64,000 bases of DNA. It comes from Myxococcaceae bacterium (lineage in GTDB: Bacteria > Myxococcota > Myxococcia > Myxococcales > Myxococcaceae). The stretch is taken from assembly GCA_017881265.1 (NCBI GenBank), contig JADGRA010000023.1:1-64000 (forward strand), in the 5' to 3' direction. Of the stretch, positions 36,725 through 45,436 are shown piece by piece (the stretch's first letter is position 1; each line of letters opens with the position of its first letter). The position numbers were made by a program, and so were the translations under genes. The notes below the pieces were generated by a model, which was not told the DNA's origin, did no database searches, and was given only the letters and a program-made list of their open reading frames with translations.

Positions 36725-39061
36725 TCAGTCGACGTCCTTCAGCACTTCCTTGAATTCATCATCCAGCGCCTTCAGCTCGCGTTCCTTCTGCGCGGCCACC
36801 GCCTGGATGTCGGCCGTCTTGTCGCGCTTCCGGGTGAAGGCCACGTCCACCACGCCCACGTCGGCCTTCAGCACCAAGTCGTAGAACTGTCCCCGGACGC
36901 GGCGGAAGCTGTCGAAGGCGATGCGTCCCACCAGCTGCCGGGCGTCGCCCGAGGCCCGTGTGACGTCGCCGGTGTACTCCTGGAGCAGGGTCTGCTCGGC
37001 CAGCACCTTGTCCCGAATCTCATCGCCCTTCTTCCGCACCCGTTCCTGCAGGGCCAGCTTGGCCGCATCGTTGCGCTTGGCGATGGCGTCCAGGCGGGCC
37101 CGGGTGGCGTGGGCGCGGGCCAGCACGGCCTGGGCGGCCGGGTCGGTGAGACGCCCCTCGGCCTGGGCGATGACCTGGTGGGCCTGCGACTCCATGGAGG
37201 TGACTTCCGCCCGCAGCTGTTCCTCGCCGGAGAGCGAGGTGTCCACCTTGGCGCGGGCGTCGCGCAGCTCGGCCCGCAGCGCGTCTACCTGCTTCTCCAG
37301 CGCGGCGGCGGACTGCTGCTCGGTGCGCACCCGTTCCTGGAAGGCCTTCTCGTCCGACGCCGTCCCCTTGCGCTGGCCGCGGGTGTCCACCACCCACTTC
37401 TGCACCGCCGCCAGCACGGCATTCATGCTCTGCAGTTCATAGCCGAGGCGGTAGACCTCCCGGTCCAGGAGGTCCACGCGCTCCTGCATGGCCTTGCGCC
37501 GGTCGGCCACCGCGGTGTTGCTGGTGGGAAGCGAGGCGAGCTGCGCGCGGGCGGCGGCGTCACCTTTTCGCAGTGCCTGCAGCTGTGCCTTCTCCTCGGC
37601 GGTGAGCACCGGCGCCACCAGCTCGGACTCGACGTCGGTGAGCGTCTGCTCGGCCGACACCAGGGCGTTGGAGACGGCGTCGGCGCGGGTGTAGCCCTCC
37701 TGCAGCGTCGGGAAGGCTTCCATGCCGCGCTCGCCGAGCGCCTTGAGGATGCGGTCGGCCAGCGTCTGGCCGTCGCGGACGCCCTTGCGGCCGTCCTCCA
37801 TGGCCTTCACCACGTTGAGGGCGTCGCCCACGTCGGACTGGGTGGTGGCCCACTTGAGGGCCACCGGGGGCAGCAGCGTGTTGACGTCGAGGTTCCGTTC
37901 GTTGCGCAAAAGCAGGTTGTCGAAGTAGGCGACCGGGTCCTTGTTGACGTTGAGCAGCGCGTCGAGCTCATCGCGCACCGGGGCGTAGGTGTTGATGACG
38001 CCGTTGTAGGTGTCGGTGGCCTCGCCGTAGCGCTTCAGCTTGAGAAGCAGGTGGCCCTGAAGAATCTGCGCCTGCGGGGCGAGCGTCGAGTCGGGGGCCA
38101 CCAGGAGCAGGATGTCGGTCGCGTTCTTCGCCCCGGCGTAATCCCCGGCGCGCACCTTGGCCCAGGCCGTCTCGTAGATGCTGTCCGGGAAGGCCTCGCT
38201 CTGGCGGGGCACGTCCTGGTAGCGGTCGATGGCTTCTGCGAACTTGCCCTGCTCTACCAGCACGCGCCCCTGGGAGAGGTTGCCCAGCTCGACCAGCTTC
38301 TGCTCCTTGGCGTCCTTCGCTTTGCTGTTCGCCACCTCGGTGAAGCGGGCGAGGGCCGCGTCGTAGTTGCCTCTGTCCACCTCAATGACGCCGAGGAAGT
38401 ACAGGGCCTGCAGCCGGTAGCGGCCGTCCGGGGCCGAGGCAATCTTCTCGAAGGCCGCCGCTGCCTGGGTAAGGCGCTCCGCCTTGGGCACGTTGGTGCG
38501 CTTGAAGAGCCACTTGCCGTAGATGTAGCCAAGCTCCGGGGGCAGCTCGCCATTGGGCCCCCGGGCGCGCTGGATGTACGGCTCGATGTTGCTGAAGTCA
38601 TTCAGCCGGCTGGTGGCGTCGAGGTACTCCGCCAGCGCCTCGCGGTAGCGCGGGCTGTCCAGCGTGAGCAGCATGCGCAGGTACACCCGAGCGCTGCCCC
38701 AGTTGCCCTGCTGGTAGAGCGCATCCCCCAGGTAGAAGAGGGCCTCCGGGTACTTGGGGCTCTGCTGGAACGTCTTGTCCCCCACTAAGTCGTAGAAGAG
38801 GACGGAGGCGGTGGCGTAGTCGCCCAAGAGGTACTGAATCTCCCCGTCGCTAAAGCGGCGCATCAGCGCCTGCTCGCCACTGGGTTCGGCCTGGCCGACG
38901 TACTGCGTCTCCACCACCAGGAGGTTGTCCTCGGCATTCTTCGCCTGGGCTTGGACCAGCTCGACCTGGGCGGCGAGCTGGGCCGTGGACCGGCCCTGCG
39001 CCGACGCCACGCCGGCGAGGAGCGCCGGCAGCAGCGCGACCCACGCCGGTGGGTGTCCCAT
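36725..39061 (-). CDS. Periplasmic TPR/coiled-coil protein (GltC/NfsC-like position)
   Basis: About 778 residues. A signal peptide ends at VASAQ. Residues about 30-400 are TPR-like repeats (ALFYLGDALYQQGNWGSARV, RLQALYFLGVIEVDRGNYDA). Residues about 460-778 are long charged coiled-coil with many Ala/Arg/Glu heptads and an acidic end. The ATG at 39061 overlaps the upstream stop (TGATG). M. xanthus NfsC precedes NfsD in the same way and GltC is a periplasmic TPR protein, so a GltC/NfsC-type role is a positional inference. Confidence 0.72.
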   Translation of the reverse strand: MGHPPAWVALLPALLAGVASAQGRSTAQLAAQVELVQAQAKNAEDNLLVVETQYVGQAEPSGEQALMRRFSDGEIQYLLGDYATASVLFYDLVGDKTFQQSPKYPEALFYLGDALYQQGNWGSARVYLRMLLTLDSPRYREALAEYLDATSRLNDFSNIEPYIQRARGPNGELPPELGYIYGKWLFKRTNVPKAERLTQAAAAFEKIASAPDGRYRLQALYFLGVIEVDRGNYDAALARFTEVANSKAKDAKEQKLVELGNLSQGRVLVEQGKFAEAIDRYQDVPRQSEAFPDSIYETAWAKVRAGDYAGAKNATDILLLVAPDSTLAPQAQILQGHLLLKLKRYGEATDTYNGVINTYAPVRDELDALLNVNKDPVAYFDNLLLRNERNLDVNTLLPPVALKWATTQSDVGDALNVVKAMEDGRKGVRDGQTLADRILKALGERGMEAFPTLQEGYTRADAVSNALVSAEQTLTDVESELVAPVLTAEEKAQLQALRKGDAAARAQLASLPTSNTAVADRRKAMQERVDLLDREVYRLGYELQSMNAVLAAVQKWVVDTRGQRKGTASDEKAFQERVRTEQQSAAALEKQVDALRAELRDARAKVDTSLSGEEQLRAEVTSMESQAHQVIAQAEGRLTDPAAQAVLARAHATRARLDAIAKRNDAAKLALQERVRKKGDEIRDKVLAEQTLLQEYTGDVTRASGDARQLVGRIAFDSFRRVRGQFYDLVLKADVGVVDVAFTRKRDKTADIQAVAAQKERELKALDDEFKEVLKDVD

Positions 39062-39870
39062 CACTTCTGCTCCGCGGGCCCGGCCGGCGTCGCCGGTTTC
39101 GTCCCTTCGCCCTGCGCCGACTTGAGGCCGGCGTCCTTGGTGACCTCGACGTCATAGCGGACCGCGGGCCGGTCCTTGAGGTCGGTGGTGAGTCCGCCCT
39201 TCTCGTAGCCCACCACCTTCACGTTGGTGACTTTTCCGGGCTCGGCGGTGAAGGTGTAGCTGGAGGTGACGGTGAACTTGTACCCCTCGAGGTAGCTGAA
39301 GACGCCGTAGCCGCGGCCGCGGTAGACCAGCCGCACGGCAATCTGGTGCTGGCCGGGGACAATCCGGCCGTTGAAAATCTCCAAGTCAGGCCGGCTGGCC
39401 AAATCGCCCTTCTTGTCCACCTTGGTGAAGATGGGGGCGCCATCCAGGGCGTAGGCCACCGAATCCAGCGCGAAGGTGCCGCCCATCTCGTTCTTGCTGG
39501 AGATGATGGCGCGCGCGCCGCTCGACAGGTCGCCGCCGAGCACCGTCTCCTGCAAGAGGAGCAGGCGCGCCTTGGTGCGGTAGATTTTCTCCTTCAGGTC
39601 GACCACCTGCTCTTCCAGCGTCTTCACCCGGGTGTTGAAGGCGTCGTTGGCGGTGGAGGGCGCGGCGGTGTCGGGAGCCTTGGCATCGGCCGGCGGGGGC
39701 GGCGGGACGACGTCCGTGGCCGGCGCCGCGTTGTCCGGCGGCGGCGCGGGTGGGTTACTGGGCGCTCCGGCGGGAGCCTGGACCGTGGTCTTGGTCGCGG
39801 ATTGCGCCAGGACCGGCAGCCCGATGAGCTGGACTGCTGCGGCGAGGGCGACGACGTGAGAACCGCGCAC
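39061..39870 (-). CDS. Periplasmic beta-rich protein with coiled-coil, unknown family
   Basis: 269 residues from a GTG at 39870 with AGGAG 8 bases upstream; a TTG at 39957 that would overlap mglA is less convincing. A signal peptide ends at about VLAQS. Then come a long Pro/Ala region, a coiled-coil near 80-115 (VKTLEEQVVDLKEKIYRTKA) and a beta-rich C-terminal domain (GTFALDSVAYALDGAPIFTK, IVPGQHQIAVRLVYRG). I recognise no named family. It is the first gene after mglA and joins the polarity switch genes to the TPR genes. Confidence 0.72.
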   Translation of the reverse strand: MRGSHVVALAAAVQLIGLPVLAQSATKTTVQAPAGAPSNPPAPPPDNAAPATDVVPPPPPADAKAPDTAAPSTANDAFNTRVKTLEEQVVDLKEKIYRTKARLLLLQETVLGGDLSSGARAIISSKNEMGGTFALDSVAYALDGAPIFTKVDKKGDLASRPDLEIFNGRIVPGQHQIAVRLVYRGRGYGVFSYLEGYKFTVTSSYTFTAEPGKVTNVKVVGYEKGGLTTDLKDRPAVRYDVEVTKDAGLKSAQGEGTKPATPAGPAEQK

Positions 39871-39953
39871 GGGATGGCTCCTGTGGAGCGCTGCTCCGAA
39901 AAGGAACGTCCGGCGACACATAGCACGAGGGACGACGTGCTCGACGTTCCAGC

Positions 39954-40541
39954 TCAACCGCCCTTTTTCAACTCCGTCAGCACCAGCTTGGCCACTGCCT
40001 TCAATGTGTCAAAGACTCCGACACCGGTGGGCGCGACGGCCTGGTATTCCGGCACGCCACGGGTGTTGAGGACGCCCCGGAGCTCCTCCACCGCCACGGC
40101 GTTGGGAAGGTCCCGCTTGTTGTACTGCACCACCGAGGGCACCTTCGCCAGGTCGTACCCCTGCTCGGCGAGGTTGGTCTTGAGATTCTCGTAGGACTCC
40201 ATGTTCGCTTCCATGCGCTCGACCTGGCTGTCGGCGACGAAAACGACGCCGTCCACGCCCTTGAGGATGAGCTTGCGGCTGGCGTCGTAAAAGACTTGGC
40301 CGGGGACGGTGTAGAGGTGGAAGCGTGTCTTGAAGCCGCGAATCTCGCCCAGCGACAGCGGGAGGAAGTCGAAAAACAGGGTGCGGTCCGTCTCGGTGGA
40401 CAGCGAGATGAGCTTGCCCTTCGTCTCCGGATTCGTCTTGTTGTAGATGTACTGTAGGTTCGTGGTCTTCCCGCAGAGCCCCGGCCCGTAATAGACAATT
40501 TTGCAGTTAATCTCGCGGGATGAGTAGTTGATGAAGGACAT
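39954..40541 (-). CDS. mglA: Ras-like GTPase MglA
   Basis: 195 residues, the length of M. xanthus MglA, with the opening [20 protein letters not shown] also as I recall it from that protein. The P-loop is [10 protein letters not shown], and the switch I area is [13 protein letters not shown]. Switch II has [13 protein letters not shown], and NKRD supplies guanine specificity. MglA in its GTP form marks the leading pole and drives assembly of both gliding and type IV pilus machines; MglB is its GTPase-activating partner. mglB ends 13 bp upstream. Downstream genes run in the same direction into a glt-like array. Confidence 0.97.
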   Translation of the reverse strand: MSFINYSSREINCKIVYYGPGLCGKTTNLQYIYNKTNPETKGKLISLSTETDRTLFFDFLPLSLGEIRGFKTRFHLYTVPGQVFYDASRKLILKGVDGVVFVADSQVERMEANMESYENLKTNLAEQGYDLAKVPSVVQYNKRDLPNAVAVEELRGVLNTRGVPEYQAVAPTGVGVFDTLKAVAKLVLTELKKGG

Positions 40542-40554
40542 TGGCTTTCTTCGT

Positions 40555-41037
40555 TCACTCGCTGAACAGGTTGTCGATGTCGTCGTCGGAGATTTCGGCG
40601 AAGGGCGACGCCATCCCTCCGGGGCTCTCCGTCTTCTTGAGCAGTGCCTCGAAGATTTTCGCCAGCTCGTCGGAGGCCTTCTTCACCCGGAGCCGGACCA
40701 GCCCGAGCGAGGTGCTGCTCTCGAAGATGACCACCAGCACGACACGGCTGCCGACAATGGTCATGTAGAGAGACTCGCGCGCTCCTTCATGAATCTGGTT
40801 CGGGAACTCGTTCTCTCCGATGAGCTTGGCGAGCCCGCCCATGGCCGCCACGTTGCCAGCGGTCAGCGAGGCCAGTGAGGTGGTGTCGATGTTTTGGGTT
40901 TGTCCGGAGGCGGAGATGAGCTGCCCATTCTTGTCCACCAAGAACACCACCTTGGCATTTGCATCCTTGGTGAGTCTGTCGCAGACGGCATTGATGCGGT
41001 TGTACTCCTCGTCATACATCACCAGTTGCGTGCCCAT
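40555..41037 (-). CDS. mglB: Roadblock/LC7 GTPase-activating protein MglB
   Basis: 160 residues with a roadblock/LC7 fold: [20 protein letters not shown] near 27-46, then [20 protein letters not shown], and a conserved acidic C-terminus ([16 protein letters not shown]). It closely resembles, from memory, M. xanthus MglB. MglB stimulates GTP hydrolysis by MglA and sits at the lagging pole. It heads the minus-strand array and faces a divergent peptidase-fold gene across a 130-bp intergenic region. Confidence 0.97.
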   Translation of the reverse strand: MGTQLVMYDEEYNRINAVCDRLTKDANAKVVFLVDKNGQLISASGQTQNIDTTSLASLTAGNVAAMGGLAKLIGENEFPNQIHEGARESLYMTIVGSRVVLVVIFESSTSLGLVRLRVKKASDELAKIFEALLKKTESPGGMASPFAEISDDDIDNLFSE

Positions 41038-41106
41038 TGACGTGAACCAGTCCCCTTCGCTGTCGATCGCGTCCTGCTGGGTCGCTCCGCGCTGCCCTGG
41101 TTTTCG

Positions 41107-41136
41107 GAGTGAACTCGGAGGGTTAGAGACTTAACC
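41107..41136. promoter_or_regulatory. Inverted repeats in the mglB / peptidase intergenic region
   Basis: Two small palindromes lie between the divergent genes: GAGT-GA-ACTC at 41107-41116 and GGTTA-GAGACT-TAACC at 41121-41136. Their location suggests operator or promoter elements for mglB or the divergent gene. No convincing -35/-10 pair was identified, so this is only a candidate site. Confidence 0.3.
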
Positions 41137-41169
41137 ACACCATAGCGTCCGGTTCCAGGAGTCCTCACC

Positions 41170-43131
41170 TTGGCAAGGCTGTTCCCGCTGCTCGCACTGC
41201 TGCTTGCCCAGGGGCGTGAGGCCGCGCCCGCGCCGCTTCCACTCGAGGCCGTGCCCGGGCGCCCGGCCTTCCTGGCCGCCCACGTCCCCAAGGCCCCCCC
41301 GGCGCTGTCGTTGCGTGTGCTCCAGTATGCGCAAGCGCGTTCGGCCGCCCTGCGTGACGTCTCCGAGGACGGACGTACTCTCCTCGTCTCCACCCGGCTG
41401 GGCACCGGGGAACAGCTGCACCGGGTGTCGACGCCCCTGGGCATGCGCGAGCAGCTCACCTTCCTGGACGTGGCGCCGGGCAAGGCGGCCCTTCTGCCCG
41501 GAGACCCCTCCACCCTCTTCTTCCTCGCGGACCAGGGCGGTGGGGCCCTGTCCCAGCTGTGGCGCCTGGACTTGCGCACCGGCCGCACGGAACTTCTCAC
41601 CGACGGGACGGGTCGCCATGACACCTTCGTCCTCTCGCGCGAGGGCCGGTGGCTGGCCTACGCCGGCACCGGCCGGAACGGCAAGGACACGGACGTCTAC
41701 CTGGCCGAGGTGGCCGACGCGCGGCGGGCGCGGCGGCTGACGGAACTGGACGGCCGCTGGCTTCCGCTCGCCTTTTCCCCCGACGGCGGCCGCCTCCTCC
41801 TCGCCGAGGCCGAGGGCGAAACCACACGCCGGCTGTGGCTTCTGGACATTGCCACCGGGGCTCGGCGCCTGTTGTTCCCAAGGGCCCCCGGCGCGGCCCC
41901 CGCCTCCGTGCGCCAGGCGCTGTTTCGCCCGGACGGCCGGGCGGTGTACCTCCTCAGCGACGCTGGCACAGACTTCACCGTCCTGCGCGAGCTGCCGCTG
42001 TCCCCGGAGGAGGCGCCGCTGCAGGTGGTGGCGGCTGACCCGGGCGCCGACGTGGAGGAGGTGGCGGTGGCCCGCGACGGCACCCTCGTCTTCTCCACCA
42101 ACGAAGCTGGCGTCTCCCGGGCCTACCTCGTTGTCCACGGCAGCCGCGCGGAACGGCTTCCGCTGCCGGACGGCGTGCTGCATGGCCTGCGTTTTGCGGC
42201 GGGGCGCAGCGACGTAGTGTTTTTTGCCCTGGAAGGCCCCACCTCGCCCAGCGACGTCTGGCAGCTGTCGCTGAAGACGAGGAGGCTGGAACGCTGGACG
42301 AAGAGCGAGGTGGGTGGGCTGGACGCCCGCACCTGGGCGGCTCCGAAGCTACTTCGCTACGCGTCCGCCGACGGCGTGCCGCTGTCGGCCTTCCTGTACC
42401 TTCCCCGCGAGGTGCCCGCCGGTGCCCGGGTGCCGGTGGTGGTGGCCTTCCATGACGGGCCGGAGGCGCAGGAGCGGCCGGTGTTCCGCTGGGACTACCA
42501 GCTGCTTCTGGAACAGGGCCTCGCCGTGCTGGCCCCCAACCTGCGCGGCTCCACCGGCTTCGGGAAGGCCTTCCGTGCGCTGGACGACGGCGTTCTGCGC
42601 GAGCAGGTGGTACAGGACATGGCCGCCACGCTGGCGCTTGTCCAGAGGCAGCCGGAACTCGACGGCGCGCGCATCGCGGTGTGGGGTGAGGGCTACGGGG
42701 GCACCCTCGCGCTTCTGGCGGCGGCCTTCTTTCCCGAGGGCGTGTCCGCCGCGGTGGACGTCTCGGGCCTTTTGGACTTGCCCGGCTTTCTGGAGGCCGC
42801 GCCGCCCTACCGGCGGGACGCGCTGCGGGCTGAGTACGGCGACGAGCGCGTGCCCGAGGTGCGCGCCGTCCAGGAGCGGCTCTCTCCCCTGCACGCGCTG
42901 GGCGGCAGCAAGGCCCCCCTGTTGGTGGTGCACGGCAAGCGCGACAGCCGCGTCAGTGACAAGCAGGCGCAGTCCCTCCTGCAGGGACGGGGCGCGGACG
43001 GCTGGTACCTGCTGGCCCTGGAGGAGGGACACGGCTTCTGGCGCGTGGAGGACCGCGCCCTGGCCACCCAAGTCCTGGTCCTCTTCCTCACCGAGACCCT
43101 GCGGGCGCCGCCGCGCACGGCCGTGCACTGA
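41170..43131 (+). CDS. Prolyl-oligopeptidase-fold (S9) protein lacking nucleophile Ser
   Basis: 653 residues from a TTG start with AGGAG 8 bases upstream. A short signal-like segment is followed by a WD40-like beta-propeller (about 45-390), then an alpha/beta hydrolase domain (about 395-645). In S9 peptidases the nucleophile elbow reads GGSYGG; here it is GEGYGG (506-511), with Gly508 at the serine position. The Asp (HGKRDSRV) and His (EGHGFWR) of the triad remain. The protein is probably not a standard peptidase and may act by binding. It is divergent from mglB and faces convergent minus-strand genes. Confidence 0.82.
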   Translation: MARLFPLLALLLAQGREAAPAPLPLEAVPGRPAFLAAHVPKAPPALSLRVLQYAQARSAALRDVSEDGRTLLVSTRLGTGEQLHRVSTPLGMREQLTFLDVAPGKAALLPGDPSTLFFLADQGGGALSQLWRLDLRTGRTELLTDGTGRHDTFVLSREGRWLAYAGTGRNGKDTDVYLAEVADARRARRLTELDGRWLPLAFSPDGGRLLLAEAEGETTRRLWLLDIATGARRLLFPRAPGAAPASVRQALFRPDGRAVYLLSDAGTDFTVLRELPLSPEEAPLQVVAADPGADVEEVAVARDGTLVFSTNEAGVSRAYLVVHGSRAERLPLPDGVLHGLRFAAGRSDVVFFALEGPTSPSDVWQLSLKTRRLERWTKSEVGGLDARTWAAPKLLRYASADGVPLSAFLYLPREVPAGARVPVVVAFHDGPEAQERPVFRWDYQLLLEQGLAVLAPNLRGSTGFGKAFRALDDGVLREQVVQDMAATLALVQRQPELDGARIAVWGEGYGGTLALLAAAFFPEGVSAAVDVSGLLDLPGFLEAAPPYRRDALRAEYGDERVPEVRAVQERLSPLHALGGSKAPLLVVHGKRDSRVSDKQAQSLLQGRGADGWYLLALEEGHGFWRVEDRALATQVLVLFLTETLRAPPRTAVH

Positions 43132-43153
43132 CGGCCTGAAGCCGGGGCAGCCA

Positions 43154-43606
43154 CTACTTTTTGAGCTGGGCAGGAAGCCCGAACTCCAGCGTCCGGATGG
43201 CGATGAAGACTTCCTGCAGGAAGAAGAGAAGGCTCAGCACCAGCGCCGCCATGGCCAGGATGAAGAGGACGGCGACCAGCCCGCCAAGCTTCACGTTCAA
43301 CAGGTAGCCGACGAAGGCCATGGCGATGAGCAGGCACACCAGCAGGGCCGCGCCGGTTCCGAAGGTGAGCGCGGCGTGGATGAGTTTGGCCCGCCGCGAC
43401 AGCGGCGCGAGTTCCTCGAGAACGGCACCTGCGCCCGTCTGCGCCGGGTCGAACTTCTCCTCGAGGCGGCGGGCCCGGTCGACGATGCGTCCCAGGCGGT
43501 TGGACAGGACGGACAGCATCATTCCGATGGAGCTGAGGAGGAAGACGGGCGCGACGGCCAGCTGGATGGTGTGGGTGATGCCTTCCAGCTGAGTTTCCGG
43601 ACCCAT
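43154..43606 (-). CDS. DUF2721 membrane protein
   Basis: 150 residues with three transmembrane segments (about 14-35, 78-100, 108-130) and a cytoplasmic loop containing SNRLGRIVDRARRLEE, the signature of DUF2721 proteins. Function is unknown. The ATG at 43606 was chosen because residues upstream are Arg/Pro-rich readthrough. It follows recR by 46 bp on the same strand and might be cotranscribed. Confidence 0.82.
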   Translation of the reverse strand: MGPETQLEGITHTIQLAVAPVFLLSSIGMMLSVLSNRLGRIVDRARRLEEKFDPAQTGAGAVLEELAPLSRRAKLIHAALTFGTGAALLVCLLIAMAFVGYLLNVKLGGLVAVLFILAMAALVLSLLFFLQEVFIAIRTLEFGLPAQLKK

Positions 43607-43652
43607 TGCACGCCGAAGCGTACTCCGCCGGGGCCGAGGGCGGGGGGGCGAA

Positions 43653-44246
43653 CTACAGCTCCCGGCGCCCGACCAGCGCGCGCGCCAGCGTCGCCGGGTC
43701 CGCAAACTCGAGGTCCCCACCCATGGGCAGCCCCTGCGCCAGCCGCGTCACGCGGATGCCGCTGGGCTTCAACAGACGCTGCAGGTACAGGGCGGTGGCC
43801 TCGCCCTCCACGTCCGGGTTGGTGGCGACAATCAGCTCCTCCACCGTGCCGTCCTCCAGCCGCTGAAGCAGCTCGCGGATGCGCAGCTGGTCCGGGCCGG
43901 TGCCGTCCAGCGGGGACAGCACGCCATGCAGCACGTGGTAGCGCCCCTTGAATTCGCGCGTGCGCTCGATGGCCATAAGGTCCGCGATGCCCTCCACCAC
44001 GCACAGCACGCGCTCCTCGCGCCGTGCGTCGGTGCAGAAGCCGCAGAGCTCGCCTTCGGTGAGGGCGAAGCAGCGCACGCACAGGCGCACCTTCATCTTC
44101 ACCTCGGCCAGGGCCTGGCCCAGCTCTGCCGCCAACTCCGGCGGGGCGCGAAGAATGTGGAAGGCCAGCCGCTGGGCTGTCTTCTCTCCAATGCCAGGCA
44201 GCTTGGCCAGCGCTGCCACCAGGCGGTTGAGGGGGTCCGGCGTCAC
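43653..44246 (-). CDS. recR: Recombination protein RecR
   Basis: 197 residues, standard length. It has an N-terminal helix-hairpin-helix (LAKLPGIGEKTAQRLAFHIL), a C4 zinc finger beginning CVRC and ending CGFC near 57-72, a Toprim domain (LCVVEGIADLMAIERT) and a C-terminal Walker-B-like segment. RecR works with RecO or RecF to load RecA on gapped DNA. The GTG start overlaps the ybaB stop, as in the conserved dnaX-ybaB-recR operon. Confidence 0.97.
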   Translation of the reverse strand: MTPDPLNRLVAALAKLPGIGEKTAQRLAFHILRAPPELAAELGQALAEVKMKVRLCVRCFALTEGELCGFCTDARREERVLCVVEGIADLMAIERTREFKGRYHVLHGVLSPLDGTGPDQLRIRELLQRLEDGTVEELIVATNPDVEGEATALYLQRLLKPSGIRVTRLAQGLPMGGDLEFADPATLARALVGRREL

Positions 44247-44563
44247 GGCAACAGCCCCGGCAGGTTGACGCCGCCGCTCACCTTGGCCAACTCCCTTTGC
44301 ATGTGGGCCCGGCTGGCGGCCAGGGCGGCATTCACCGCGGCCGTGACCAAGTCCTCCAGCAGGGGCACCTCGGCCGGGTCCACCACGTCCTTGGACAGGG
44401 CAATGCTGCGCACCTCCTGCAGGCCATTCACCACAACCACCACGCGGCCGTCGCCGGCCCGACCCTCCAGCGTCTCGTCGGCCAATTCTTTCTTCCGCGC
44501 CTCAATCTTCTCCGTCAGCTTGGTGGCCTGGCGCATGAAGTAATTCAGGTCGACTCCCGGCAT
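44243..44563 (-). CDS. ybaB: YbaB/EbfC family nucleoid-associated protein
   Basis: 106 residues from ATG 44563. It has the YbaB layout: an N-terminal amphipathic helix (FMRQATKLTEKIEARKKELA), a beta-hairpin core (VVVVNGLQEVRSIALS) and C-terminal helices ending in a Gly/Pro tail. YbaB binds DNA as a dimer and is almost always found between dnaX and recR, as here. Confidence 0.95.
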   Translation of the reverse strand: MPGVDLNYFMRQATKLTEKIEARKKELADETLEGRAGDGRVVVVVNGLQEVRSIALSKDVVDPAEVPLLEDLVTAAVNAALAASRAHMQRELAKVSGGVNLPGLLP

Positions 44564-44599
44564 GTCTCTCTCCGTCTGAAGCAAAGGGGGGGCGGCCAA

Positions 44600-45436
44600 T
44601 CAGCCCGGCGGTTCATCCACGACGTCGGACCCCGGCGCGCCGGTGCGCTGGCGCTCCAGCACCTGGATGTGTTCCAGCTCGCCGCCCAGAATCCTCAGCG
44701 CGGCGCGGATGGCGGGGTGGCCGCGCACCGACTGGTCCGTGGACACCTCGTGCGCGGCCCGCGCCTCCGCGTCCTGTTCGGCAAGGCTTTTGGGCGCCGT
44801 CGCCGCGGCCGCGTCGTCCAGGACAATGCGCGTCGGCCGGCCGAAGTGCTGGCCCAGCAGCTTTTCCACCGCCGCGCGGCCACTCTGCCCGGTGACGGTG
44901 GTGCGGTGGAAGCTGGACTCTGGCCGGTAGGCCAGCACCACCTCGCCAGGGCGCAGCGCCACCAGCCGGCCCTGGGCCAGGGACGCGGCGTGCCGGGCGG
45001 ATGCCGAGCGGACGGTTTCCACCGCCGCGCGCCAATGCGCCTCCGCGGACAGGGCTGGCGCCGGTGGGGCGGCCGCCGCCGGCACGGCCTCGGGCAGGCA
45101 CTCGCCGGAGGCGCAGCCGGACGGCGACGCTTCCTGGGGAAACAGGCGGCCGTCCGCCGCGGCCATGCCCAACGGTTGGGCCGGCGGCGGGGCAGTGGCC
45201 GCCGGAACGGGGGTCGCCACCGCCGCGGGCGGCGGGGCCGAAGGGGGTGGGGGGGCGGTGCGGACAGGAACGGGCGGCGCCGGCGGGGCGGCGGCCCGCG
45301 GCGTGGGTCCAGGGACGGCGGTGGGCGCCGGGCTAGACGCGAAAGGGTGCGGGAGCGGAGCGACCTCCAGGCGCTCCGGCAGCCTTGCGCGCGGGCTCCA
45401 GGCCCCCGGCGCCGGCCAGCTTCTCCACCCGGGCAA
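44600..45436 (-). CDS. dnaX: DnaX tau-specific C-terminal region in a shifted frame
   Basis: This open frame continues the dnaX gene in the +1 frame relative to the main dnaX frame and has no convincing start of its own. It begins with a long Pro/Ala-rich linker. It ends in a domain (about the last 150 codons: AHWRAAVETVRSASARHAAS, ALRPGEVVLAYRPESSFHRT) that matches the tau C-terminal region contacting the polymerase alpha subunit. The overlap with the main frame spans 45333-45436. Either a frameshift makes tau here, or the sequence carries a one-base error. Confidence 0.75.
   Translation of the reverse strand: MPGWRSWPAPGAWSPRARLPERLEVAPLPHPFASSPAPTAVPGPTPRAAAPPAPPVPVRTAPPPPSAPPPAAVATPVPAATAPPPAQPLGMAAADGRLFPQEASPSGCASGECLPEAVPAAAAPPAPALSAEAHWRAAVETVRSASARHAASLAQGRLVALRPGEVVLAYRPESSFHRTTVTGQSGRAAVEKLLGQHFGRPTRIVLDDAAAATAPKSLAEQDAEARAAHEVSTDQSVRGHPAIRAALRILGGELEHIQVLERQRTGAPGSDVVDEPPG

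Noticed and set aside
32553-36884. A plus-strand open frame of about 1440 codons opposite the TPR genes
   Set aside because: It is the antisense of clear TPR genes, its start is not supported, and its translation is Leu/Gly/Val/Arg-rich without domains; long antisense frames are expected at this GC content.
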